A stretch of DNA of 26,420 nt from an uncultured Flavobacteriaceae bacterium (GTDB lineage Bacteria; Bacteroidota; Bacteroidia; Flavobacteriales; Flavobacteriaceae), in NCBI GenBank assembly GCA_913020685.1, contig CAJWAY010000004.1, forward strand, positions 1 to 26,420, written 5' to 3'. Shown here one piece after another: positions 13,598 to 21,036 of the stretch; the stretch's first letter is position 1, and every line of letters begins with the position of its first letter. A program made the position numbers and the translations under genes. The notes below the pieces were generated by a model. That model had not been told where the DNA came from, searched no databases, and saw only the letters and a program-made list of their open reading frames with translations.

Positions 13598-14380
13598 ATG
13601 AATTTTCTGTTTGAAAAATACCAAGGTGCTGGGAATGATTTTATCATCCTTGATGATCGTAAAGAGAGTTTTCCTGACCATGACTACAATTTAGTCAAAA
13701 ATATCTGTGATCGTCATTATGGAATTGGTGCTGATGGATTGATCTTGTTGAGAGCTTCCAAACGATCGGATTTTAAAATGCTGTATTTCAACGCCAATGG
13801 CCGTCTTGGTAGCCTTTGTGGTAATGGTAGCAGGTGTTTATTTGCCTTTGCTAAAAAATATCAAATTATCGATAATCAAGGAACTTTTGAAACCTCTGAT
13901 GGAATAATTAAGGGATCAGTTACCTCAGATGACTTGATCTGTATTGAGATGGGAGATGTATTGAAAATTGAAAAAATGGACTCAGCCATATTTATGGACA
14001 CAGGTTCACCTCACCATGTTGAATTTGTTGATCAGCTGTCTTCTGTTGATGTAAAATCTCAAGGGGCTGCCATTCGATATGGAGCTCCTTATTTTGAGAC
14101 TGGGTCGAATATAAATTTTGTTGAAAAAGTAAACGAAAATGAATTCAATATCAGAACCTATGAACGAGGAGTAGAAGACGAAACCCTTGCTTGTGGAACT
14201 GGAGCAGTTGCTGCAGCCATTTCGGCTCATTTTTCTAAATTAACTACTCTAAATTTTCTAAACATTAATGCTTTGGGTGGGAGCTTGCAAGTCTCATTTA
14301 CCCAAAATTTGGGCCAATACAAAAACATTAAACTTACTGGCCCTGCAGTCTTTGTTTTTTCTGGTAATTTAAATACTTAA
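13598..14380 (+). CDS. dapF: diaminopimelate epimerase
   Basis: DapF interconverts LL- and meso-diaminopimelate, the last step before peptidoglycan cross-link precursor and lysine synthesis. The 260-residue cytosolic enzyme has duplicated halves. The two catalytic cysteines are Cys74 in SLCGNGSRC and Cys199 in TLACGTGAVA, and the N-terminus FEKYQGAGNDFIILDD is typical. All key residues are intact. It is first in a plus-strand operon: its TAA shares a base with the ATG of the GNAT gene (TAATG). dapA, an earlier enzyme of the same pathway, is 9 kb downstream in a separate unit. Confidence 0.96.
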   Translation: MNFLFEKYQGAGNDFIILDDRKESFPDHDYNLVKNICDRHYGIGADGLILLRASKRSDFKMLYFNANGRLGSLCGNGSRCLFAFAKKYQIIDNQGTFETSDGIIKGSVTSDDLICIEMGDVLKIEKMDSAIFMDTGSPHHVEFVDQLSSVDVKSQGAAIRYGAPYFETGSNINFVEKVNENEFNIRTYERGVEDETLACGTGAVAAAISAHFSKLTTLNFLNINALGGSLQVSFTQNLGQYKNIKLTGPAVFVFSGNLNT

Positions 14381-14901
14381 TGATTCGACTTGAAAATAAA
14401 CTCATAAGTTTAAGGGCTTTAGAACCCCGCGATATTGAACTCCTTTTCGATTTGGAGAACGATGTTGAGTTGTGGAAATATTCCAATCGAACTCAGCCAT
14501 ACTCAAAGGATTTGCTTCAAAATTATATTGCAAATTCTCACAAAGATATTTTTGAAGCCCGTCAAATCAAGTTTACCATCAGTACTATTAAGGACATTGC
14601 TGTTGGCTTTATTGATTTATTTGACTTTGAGCCTCTGCATCACAGGGCAGGGGTAGGATTGGTCGTCCGAAAACTAGATCATAGAAAAGGATATGGTGGA
14701 GCAGCATTGGATTTGATTGGTAATTATGCAAGAAAGCATTTACAATTGCATCAGCTCTATGCCCACATTGCCGTTGAAAATAAAATCAGTATTCAACTTT
14801 TTGAAAATAGGGGGTATTGTTTTGTTGGAAAAAAGAAGGATTGGAATTTTTATGAAGGAGAGTACCATGACGAAAGTATTTATCAAAAACTGATTGTTTG
14901 A
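14380..14901 (+). CDS. GNAT-family N-acetyltransferase, RimJ/RimL-like
   Basis: This acetyl-CoA-dependent acetyltransferase has 173 residues. The N-terminal pattern LISLRALEPRDIELLFDLEND and the acetyl-CoA pyrophosphate loop RKGYGG (102-107), followed by a helix, place it with the RimJ/RimL-type GNAT proteins that acetylate protein or amino-sugar amines. The C-terminal part AHIAVENKISIQLFENRGY is the usual GNAT motif B region. The substrate cannot be deduced. It is translationally coupled on both sides: one base shared with dapF, and four bases (TTGA) with mltG. The dapF-GNAT-mltG order recurs, to my knowledge, in flavobacteria, which suggests a cell-wall link, but that is inference. Confidence 0.85.
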   Translation: MIRLENKLISLRALEPRDIELLFDLENDVELWKYSNRTQPYSKDLLQNYIANSHKDIFEARQIKFTISTIKDIAVGFIDLFDFEPLHHRAGVGLVVRKLDHRKGYGGAALDLIGNYARKHLQLHQLYAHIAVENKISIQLFENRGYCFVGKKKDWNFYEGEYHDESIYQKLIV

Positions 14902-15944
14902 AATATCGAAATAAAATATTTACCATTATAGTATCAATGGGACTGGCCTTTGGTATATATTTTGTTTACCTATTTGCTGAAACTTTCTTTTTGGACAACA
15001 CCGTCTTCGATGATTCAAAAGTATATGTATACATTAGTGAAGGTGACGAATTTAGTGATTTAATGACTTCTATCACACCACTTTTAAAATCCATTTCAAG
15101 TTTTAGAATTGCTGCCGAAAAAAAAGGCTATAGTAAACGAGTTAAATCAGGTAAATTTTTGATTTTTAAGGGAAGTAATAACAATGAAATCATTAACACA
15201 CTCCGTGGAAAAAGTATGACGGTGAGGGTAACTTTTAATAATCAGGAACGCATAGAGAATTTGGCGGGAAGGATTGCACAACAAATCGCTCCTGATAGTG
15301 TTTCTTTACTTAAAGTTTTTTTGGATCCAAAGTTTTTAGCCGCAAATGGATTTTCTAAAGAAAATGCATTGGGAATGTATTTACCAAATAGTTATGATTT
15401 TTTTTGGAATACAACTGCCGAAAATTTTAGACACAAAATGTGGAAATCTTACCAAAAGTTTTGGTCTGATAGCAGAAGAAGCAAGGCTGCTGAGTTGGGT
15501 TTACAACCTTTGGATGTGATAAGTCTTGCTGCCATTGTCCAGAGGGAAACCCAAAAGATAGATGAGCGTAAGCGTGTAGCTGGAGTTTATATAAATCGAT
15601 TAAAAAGAAAAATGATATTACAGGCTGACCCAACAGTCATATATGCAATGAAACTCAAACATAACAACTTTGATACAATAATCAAACGTGTTCTATATAA
15701 AGACTTGACAATTAATTCACCATACAATACTTATCTTTACAATGGATTACCACCTGGTCCAATTTCTATGCCCGATATCTCATCTATCAATGCTGTTTTG
15801 GGTGCTGAGCAACATTCCTATTTATATTTTGTAGCCAATCCTAAGAAACCAGGATACCATTTATTTGCCAAAAACGGCAGTGAGCACAATAAAAATAAAA
15901 AAATATATACCAATTGGCTTGACCACAATCGGGTTTACCGTTAA
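14898..15944 (+). CDS. mltG: endolytic murein transglycosylase MltG (YceG-like)
   Basis: MltG cuts nascent glycan strands at the inner membrane and so sets their length. The 348-residue protein has a short basic N-terminus, one transmembrane helix at about 7-27, a LysM-like part, and the YceG catalytic domain. That domain has Glu217 in SLAAIVQRETQ as the catalytic residue, ADPTVIYA near 243 and YNTYLYNGLPPGPIS at 277-290. The start is TTG, overlapping the upstream TGA as TTGA; the next ATG would cut into the membrane helix, so TTG is preferred. Its stop shares TTAA with the convergent methyltransferase gene. It is the last gene of the dapF operon. Confidence 0.93.
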   Translation: MKYRNKIFTIIVSMGLAFGIYFVYLFAETFFLDNTVFDDSKVYVYISEGDEFSDLMTSITPLLKSISSFRIAAEKKGYSKRVKSGKFLIFKGSNNNEIINTLRGKSMTVRVTFNNQERIENLAGRIAQQIAPDSVSLLKVFLDPKFLAANGFSKENALGMYLPNSYDFFWNTTAENFRHKMWKSYQKFWSDSRRSKAAELGLQPLDVISLAAIVQRETQKIDERKRVAGVYINRLKRKMILQADPTVIYAMKLKHNNFDTIIKRVLYKDLTINSPYNTYLYNGLPPGPISMPDISSINAVLGAEQHSYLYFVANPKKPGYHLFAKNGSEHNKNKKIYTNWLDHNRVYR

Positions 15945-16651
15945 CCTTGCTTGTGAATAATAAAAATGGCCGGTTTTTTATGAAAACTTATATGTTTCTT
16001 CTTCCACTGGCCTATGTCTAATGTTTTGATAAACTCACCAGACTGCGTAAGATCGTATGCAATACAAAGGTTTGTTTTGCTATCCAGAATACGTTTTAAA
16101 TCTTCCAAAAGTTTTTCATTTCGATAGGGGGTTTCCATAAAGATTTGACTTTGATCTAATTTATGTGATCTTTTTTCTAAGGTTTTTATAGCTTTTTTGC
16201 GTTCTTTTTTATGGATGGGAAGATATCCGTTAAAGGCAAAGTTTTGACCATTGAGTCCAGAGCTCATCATGGCCAAAAGGATAGAGGAAGGACCAACCAA
16301 GGGTTTTACTCTGATGTTCATTAAATAAGCCTTTTGAGCAATTACTGCACCAGGGTCGGCAATTCCTGGGCAACCGGCATCTGAAATCAATCCTATGTCA
16401 TTTCCTTTTAAACAGGGATTTAAATAGTTTTCCATTTCTGCTTGAAGTGTATATTTGTTAAGTGGAAAAAGTTTTAGATCAGAATTTAGTTTTTCTGGGG
16501 CAATCTTCTTAATGAATCCTCGTGCCTTTTTTTCATTTTCTACAATGAAATAATCTAGTTTTTCAATGGTAGATTTAATTTCAATTGAAAAATTTTCCTC
16601 CTGAAACGTTTCACCAAGAGGACTGGGAATAAGATACAAGGTGGGGATCAT
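15941..16651 (-). CDS. SAM-dependent methyltransferase of the RsmI/tetrapyrrole-methylase fold
   Basis: This 236-residue protein has the RsmI-type core: LYLIPSPLGE at the N-terminus, ISDAGCPGIADPG (89-101) for SAM binding, VGPSSILLAMMSSGLNGQNFAFNGYLP (119-145) and FMETPYRN later. RsmI 2'-O-methylates C1402 of 16S rRNA. However, this protein is shorter than E. coli RsmI (286 residues) and lacks the usual EDTR motif after the first helix, having VENEKKA instead. It may be a flavobacterial paralogue with a different target. It overlaps the phosphatase homologue upstream by four bases (16648-16651) and shares its stop bases with mltG. It is third in the dnaA run. Confidence 0.8.
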   Translation of the reverse strand: MIPTLYLIPSPLGETFQEENFSIEIKSTIEKLDYFIVENEKKARGFIKKIAPEKLNSDLKLFPLNKYTLQAEMENYLNPCLKGNDIGLISDAGCPGIADPGAVIAQKAYLMNIRVKPLVGPSSILLAMMSSGLNGQNFAFNGYLPIHKKERKKAIKTLEKRSHKLDQSQIFMETPYRNEKLLEDLKRILDSKTNLCIAYDLTQSGEFIKTLDIGQWKKKHISFHKKPAIFIIHKQG

Positions 16652-17097
16652 GACTGTGGTTTTTGAAGTTCATCGCTCAATTGATCACAGGCTTCATCGA
16701 TCAGCTCAAAAACCTTTTTAAAGCTATCTTCATTCCCATAATATGGATTGGGAACTTCATCATTTTCTAATAGCATAGCGACCTTCCTTTTATGATCTGA
16801 GGTAAGGTCCATTTTTCTGATCTTGGTAAGCTCGCTACGATCCATGTCAAAGATTTTATCAAAGAGATAAAAATCATCTTGGTAGAATTTTCTTGTCTTT
16901 TGATGGCGGATATCAATACCATTATTTTCGGCTACCTCAATACCTCTCTGGTAGGGTAAATAACTGAAGAGATATCCTGCAGTTCCTGCGGAGTAAACTC
17001 TAAAACGATCTTGGAGTAATTTTTTCTTTAAAATACTCTCTGCCAGGGGAGAACAACATATTTTTCCCAAGCATAACATTAAAATTGATGTTTTCAC
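16648..17097 (-). CDS. low-molecular-weight protein-tyrosine-phosphatase homologue with degenerate active site
   Basis: The 149-residue fold and motifs are those of LMW-PTPs: the N-terminal strand and P-loop, VYSAGTAGY at 34-42, and a VPxPYYG motif near the C-terminus. Active enzymes have CLGNICRSP with the CX5R loop. Here the loop reads CLGKICCSP: the nucleophile Cys9 is kept, but the arginine that binds phosphate is Cys15 and the asparagine is Lys12. The general-acid aspartate of the DPYYG motif is Asn117 (VPNPYYG). Both codons were read directly from the DNA (TGT and AAT). Phosphatase activity is therefore doubtful; a binding or redox role is possible. The start is GTG 17097, eight bases after the dnaA stop. 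The frame is intact, so it is not a simple pseudogene. Confidence 0.88.
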   Translation of the reverse strand: MKTSILMLCLGKICCSPLAESILKKKLLQDRFRVYSAGTAGYLFSYLPYQRGIEVAENNGIDIRHQKTRKFYQDDFYLFDKIFDMDRSELTKIRKMDLTSDHKRKVAMLLENDEVPNPYYGNEDSFKKVFELIDEACDQLSDELQKPQS

Positions 17098-17105
17098 TTC
17101 AAGAG

Positions 17106-18533
17106 TTAGAGAGAAAGTTTTTGGTTGAGGTCCTCAACATACTTCCTGAATTGTTTGTCTGTAAAGCTCAAATTATCGACCGTTTTGCATGCATGTAGCA
17201 CAGTAGCATGATCTCTTTTACCAATCTGTGAACCAATGCTCGCAAGCGAAGCCTTTGTATATTTTTTAGCAAAATACATTGCTAGTTGCCGAGCTTGAAC
17301 AATGTGTCTTTTTCTGGTTTTGGACTGAAGGGTTGCAACATCCATTTGAAAATATTCCGAAACTACTTTTTGGATGTAATCGATCGACACCTCTCGTTTG
17401 GTGTTTTTCACAAATTTATTTACAATCTCTTTAGCTAAATTAAGGTCAATATCGACTCTGTTGAAAGAAGATTGAGCAATTAATGAAATTATAGCCCCTT
17501 CTAACTCCCTGACATTGGTTTTAATATTTTTAGCAACATACTCTACTATATTATAATCGATGGTAACGCCATCTCTGAACAACTTATTTTTAAGAATAGA
17601 TATTCTAGTTTCCAAATCAGGGGTTTGTAGCTCGGCTGATAGCCCCCACTTAAATCTAGAAAGCAAACGCTGTTCAATATCTTGCATATCGACAGGTGGT
17701 TTATCAGAGGTGACAATTACCTGTTTTCCGTTTTGATGCAAATGATTAAATATATGGAAGAACACGTCTTGTGTTCCAGTTTTGCCAGAGAAAAATTGAA
17801 CATCATCAATAATCAGGATATCAATTACCTGATAGAAGTGAATAAAATCATTACGAGAGTTTTTCTTTACAGACTCTATATATTGTTGAGTAAATTTTTC
17901 AGCAGAAATATATAGCACTGTTTTGTCAGGGTATTTATTTTTAATTTGAACTCCTATTGCATGCGCAAGGTGTGTTTTACCTAGACCAACACCACCAAAA
18001 ATCATTAAAGGGTTGAAAGAAGTTCCTCCGGGTTTGTTGGAGACTGCCAATCCAGCAGATCGGGCCAGTCGGTTAGAATCACCCTCTAAGAAATTTTCAA
18101 AATTATAATTTGGATTGAGTTGGGATTCTATTTGAAGATTTCGGATCCCTGGAATTACAAAAGGGTTTTTCAGTTCACTTGAATATGTCTGAAGTGGAGC
18201 ATCAACTTTTTGAGCGTTAACACCGGATTGGTTACTGCTGGGAATACTTTCTGTAAAGGGGGCTTTGTTTCCAAAAGTATTTTCCATCTTAATTGTGTAT
18301 ATCAAACGGGCCTCATCTCCCAATTCACGAGTCAATGCTACTTTTAGAATTTTGACATAATGCTCCTCAAGCCACTCATAAAAAAATTTACTCGGAACTT
18401 GAATGCTCAATGAGTTTTCAGTTATTTTAAGAGGGGTGATCGGTTCAAACCAAGTTTTAAAGGCTTGTTGCTGGATATTGTCTTTGATAAAAACCAAACA
18501 ATTATTCCAAATTTTTTCAGCAGATGCCTCCAT
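17106..18533 (-). CDS. dnaA: chromosomal replication initiator protein DnaA
   Basis: DnaA binds oriC, forms an ATP-dependent filament and opens the duplex. The 475-residue protein is complete. Domain I (about 1-85) includes FKTWFEPI; a variable linker follows; the AAA+ domain has Walker A GGVGLGKT (180-187), Walker B LIIDDVQF (240-247) and a sensor II region; and domain IV carries the helix-turn-helix signature GKRDHATVLHACKTV near 438-452. ATG 18533 is preceded by 182 AT-rich bases shared with the divergent thioesterase. It leads a run with the phosphatase homologue and the methyltransferase. No cluster of DnaA boxes is visible nearby, so oriC is probably elsewhere. Confidence 0.97.
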   Translation of the reverse strand: MEASAEKIWNNCLVFIKDNIQQQAFKTWFEPITPLKITENSLSIQVPSKFFYEWLEEHYVKILKVALTRELGDEARLIYTIKMENTFGNKAPFTESIPSSNQSGVNAQKVDAPLQTYSSELKNPFVIPGIRNLQIESQLNPNYNFENFLEGDSNRLARSAGLAVSNKPGGTSFNPLMIFGGVGLGKTHLAHAIGVQIKNKYPDKTVLYISAEKFTQQYIESVKKNSRNDFIHFYQVIDILIIDDVQFFSGKTGTQDVFFHIFNHLHQNGKQVIVTSDKPPVDMQDIEQRLLSRFKWGLSAELQTPDLETRISILKNKLFRDGVTIDYNIVEYVAKNIKTNVRELEGAIISLIAQSSFNRVDIDLNLAKEIVNKFVKNTKREVSIDYIQKVVSEYFQMDVATLQSKTRKRHIVQARQLAMYFAKKYTKASLASIGSQIGKRDHATVLHACKTVDNLSFTDKQFRKYVEDLNQKLSL

Positions 18534-18715
18534 TCAAGTTTTTAAAATGTGGTTATTTTTGATCTAATTCTTTTAGGTATGAGATCAGAACACAACCTTA
18601 CAAATATTGAAATAAAAATCTAAAAAAAAACTTTTTTTTGGGTTGATTTTTTAATTTTTTTTTTTGAAATTATGAACGGATCAAACCTTGCAATTTTTAA
18701 TTAAATAACTTTTAG
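18534..18715. other. divergent dnaA/thioesterase intergenic region, AT-rich with homopolymer tracts
   Basis: This 182-base gap holds A9-C-T8 at 18622-18639 and a run of eleven T at 18655-18665. A weak -7-like AATATTTG faces dnaA at 18601-18608 (minus strand, one mismatch). TGATCT and AGATCA form a short inverted repeat about 25-55 bases before dnaA. I see no gene and no DnaA-box cluster. It presumably carries promoters for both flanking genes. Confidence 0.4.
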
Positions 18716-19123
18716 TTGATAAACTACATTTCAGAAGTTTTTAGAGTTAGATATAATGAAACGGATCAAATGGGATTTGCACACCACAGCAATTATCTCA
18801 ATTATTTCGAAATGGCTCGAATTGAATGGCTCAACAAAATAGGATTTTCATATTCAGCTCTTGAGCGACAGGGGGTAGTCATGCCTGTTGTTTCTTTTCA
18901 AATTAATTTTAAATCTCCTGCTTTTTTTGATGATCCACTTTCAATAAAATTATTTGTAAATCAGATACCAAAAGCGAGTATTAAAATTGATTACATCATC
19001 ATGAACGCCTTGAAAAAGGAAATAGCAAATGGTTCTACTACACTTGCTTTTTTAAATATTGAAATCAACAAACCAGTAAGGTGCCCTCAGAAGTTGTTGG
19101 AGATTATTGAATCTTTATGGTAG
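18716..19123 (+). CDS. acyl-CoA thioesterase of the 4HBT (YbgC/FadM) hotdog family
   Basis: This 135-residue single hotdog-fold domain hydrolyses acyl-CoA thioesters. It has the 4HBT signature RVRYNETDQMGFAHHSNYLN (10-29), with Asp17 as the catalytic acid, followed by YFEMARIEWL. The start is TTG, immediately after an in-frame TAG, and no ATG occurs before the signature, so TTG is the only sensible choice. It is divergent from dnaA, and its 3' end overlaps the end of ribD on the other strand by 37 bases (19087-19123). The physiological acyl substrate is not evident; YbgC-like proteins often act on short or aromatic acyl-CoA. Confidence 0.88.
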   Translation: MINYISEVFRVRYNETDQMGFAHHSNYLNYFEMARIEWLNKIGFSYSALERQGVVMPVVSFQINFKSPAFFDDPLSIKLFVNQIPKASIKIDYIIMNALKKEIANGSTTLAFLNIEINKPVRCPQKLLEIIESLW

Positions 19124-20121
19124 GTTAGAAGTGTGTCTTCTAAAATTTTTGATGAGTTGTAATTAGCATTTTTTTTAAATACTGGTCCTTTTAATCCTGA
19201 CATTAATTTTTCTTTGGTTACGAAAATTCTTGCTTCATCCCAAAGTTCAGCATCAATAAAATTTTGAAGTGTTTTGGTTCCTCCTTCAATAATTACGGAT
19301 TGTAAACTATTGTTAAAAAGCTGATCCAAAATTTCTTGGGGTTTAATTGAAAGTTGATCTTTATTTTTATTCCTGTTTTCATTTTTAATGGTGATAAACT
19401 TATTCTTCATTAAATTAAAATTCCCATCAATTTTAGTTAATTTTTGGTAGGGATCAATTACAATGGAAACGGGATTTTTACCATTCCATAGGCGAGTATC
19501 CAATTTTGGATTGTCATTAAGCACTGTTTGTAGTCCAATCATAATGGATTGCTCTTGACTTCTCCACTGGTGGACGAGTTGTTTCGATAGAGTATTAGTC
19601 AACCAGTATTTTTTCTGATTTTCTTTTGGAGCGATAAAACCGTCTTGACTTTCGGCCCATTTCAATATTACATATGGACGTTTTTTTAAGTGGAAACTGA
19701 AAAATCGACGGTTAAGTTTTTGACACTTAGATTCTAGTAAACCAATTTTTACGTCACACCCAGCTTGTTTAAGTTTTTTTAATCCTTTACCTGATACTCT
19801 TTTGTTTTGATCAAGACATCCGATTATCACCCTTGGAATTTTCATTTCTAATATTAGATCTGTACAGGGAGGGGTTTTTCCATAATGATCGCAGGGTTCT
19901 AAATTTACATATAATGAACTTTTTGATAGTAAAGATTGATCTCTAATATTCAAAATAGCCTCCCTTTCAGCGTGATTACCACCTGCTTTTTTGTGCCAGC
20001 CCTCAGCGATTATTTTACCATCAAAAACAATGACACAACCAACTAGAGGATTAGGATAGGTGTTTCCTAAACCCTTTTTAGCAAGAAAAAGACAACGTTC
20101 CATAAAAGCGGCATCATTCAT
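19087..20121 (-). CDS. ribD: bifunctional riboflavin biosynthesis deaminase/reductase
   Basis: RibD performs the second and third steps of riboflavin synthesis: deamination of the pyrimidine, then NADPH-dependent ribose reduction. The 344-residue protein has the cytidine-deaminase-like domain with zinc ligands His50 (NHAERE, catalytic Glu52), Cys77 and Cys86 (EPCDHYGKTPPC). The reductase domain starts near 147 (RPYVILKWAESQDGFIA) and includes VIIEGGTKTLQNF. ATG 20121 follows a TAAATTTG element. No other rib gene is nearby. The last 11 codons overlap the thioesterase gene on the opposite strand. Confidence 0.94.
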   Translation of the reverse strand: MNDAAFMERCLFLAKKGLGNTYPNPLVGCVIVFDGKIIAEGWHKKAGGNHAEREAILNIRDQSLLSKSSLYVNLEPCDHYGKTPPCTDLILEMKIPRVIIGCLDQNKRVSGKGLKKLKQAGCDVKIGLLESKCQKLNRRFFSFHLKKRPYVILKWAESQDGFIAPKENQKKYWLTNTLSKQLVHQWRSQEQSIMIGLQTVLNDNPKLDTRLWNGKNPVSIVIDPYQKLTKIDGNFNLMKNKFITIKNENRNKNKDQLSIKPQEILDQLFNNSLQSVIIEGGTKTLQNFIDAELWDEARIFVTKEKLMSGLKGPVFKKNANYNSSKILEDTLLTYHKDSIISNNF

Positions 20122-20148
20122 TTTTTGGTGATAATAAAATTAATAAGT

Positions 20149-20156
20149 CAAATTTA
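20149..20156 (-). promoter_or_regulatory. -7 promoter element for ribD
   Basis: The minus strand reads TAAATTTG, a perfect TAnnTTTG match ending 27 bases before the ribD ATG, in the short gap shared with divergent prmC. No -33 TTG was found. Confidence 0.45.
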
Positions 20157-20184
20157 GTCAAAAATGATTGTGTTAATTTTATGT

Positions 20185-21036
20185 ATGCTGTTGAATGAAT
20201 TCAAAAACCATTTTACTATTTCTTTGTCGGATCATTATACAAAATCCGAAATCTCTGCATTTTTTCGTCGCTTAACTGATTTTTATTTTCAATGGTCACC
20301 AACTTTCTCTGTTTTAAACCCTAGCTATAAACTTAACCAACAAGAGCTTCAAAAATTATTTTTTGCACTGAATGAATTAAAAAAGTTCAAACCAATTCAA
20401 TACATAATTAACGAATGTTATTTCTATGGTAGGAAATTTTTTGTGAACAACGAGGTTCTGATTCCTCGTCCTGAGACCGAGCAATTAGTGAATTGGGTGT
20501 TAAACGATTTTGATGATGCTAAAAATTATACCAAGGTATTGGAATTAGGAACCGGTAGTGGGTGTATTGCAATTAGTTTAGCAAAAGAGCACAGTAAGTT
20601 TAAAATTGAGGCGCTGGATGTATCAAAGACCGCACTTGAGATTGCAAAAAAAAATGCCATCAACCACCAGGTGGAAATAGATTTTATTCAAAAGGATATG
20701 GCAGTTTTGGAGGTTTGGAATAAACCATTAGATCTAATTATTTCAAATCCACCTTATATTGACCCTGGTGAGAAGAGTGAAATTCTGCCCAATGTTTTGG
20801 AGTACGAACCCCATTTAGCACTTTTTACTCCCAAAGAAGAACCTCTTTACTTCTACAAAAAAATTGTTACACTTGCCCAGCACAGTCTTAATCGTAATGG
20901 ATGCCTATACCTTGAAATCAATCCTAAATTTTGGGAAAACTTATTGACTTTTATTAAAAGTAAAACTTTTAAGGATATTGATGTTAGAAATGATATTTTT
21001 GGGAAAGAAAGAATGCTTAAAGCAGTGAAATCATAA
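20185..21036 (+). CDS. prmC: release factor glutamine methyltransferase PrmC
   Basis: PrmC methylates the glutamine of the GGQ motif in RF1 and RF2 using SAM, which helps termination. Features are a helical N-terminal domain, LIPRPETEQLV after the linker, the SAM-binding loop VLELGTGSGCIAIS and the catalytic substrate-binding motif ISNPPYI. I start at ATG 20185 (MLLNEFKNHF, 283 residues), which aligns with flavobacterial PrmC starts such as MKLKEI. An in-frame ATG at 20164 would add seven hydrophobic residues and overlap a possible -7 element. The TAA stop is directly followed by the ligA ATG with no spacer. Confidence 0.94.
   Translation: MLLNEFKNHFTISLSDHYTKSEISAFFRRLTDFYFQWSPTFSVLNPSYKLNQQELQKLFFALNELKKFKPIQYIINECYFYGRKFFVNNEVLIPRPETEQLVNWVLNDFDDAKNYTKVLELGTGSGCIAISLAKEHSKFKIEALDVSKTALEIAKKNAINHQVEIDFIQKDMAVLEVWNKPLDLIISNPPYIDPGEKSEILPNVLEYEPHLALFTPKEEPLYFYKKIVTLAQHSLNRNGCLYLEINPKFWENLLTFIKSKTFKDIDVRNDIFGKERMLKAVKS

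Noticed and set aside
18534..18715. oriC next to dnaA
   Set aside because: Only one loose DnaA-box-like 9-mer (TGTGGTTAT near 18547, two mismatches) was found. There is no cluster, and Bacteroidota often have oriC away from dnaA.
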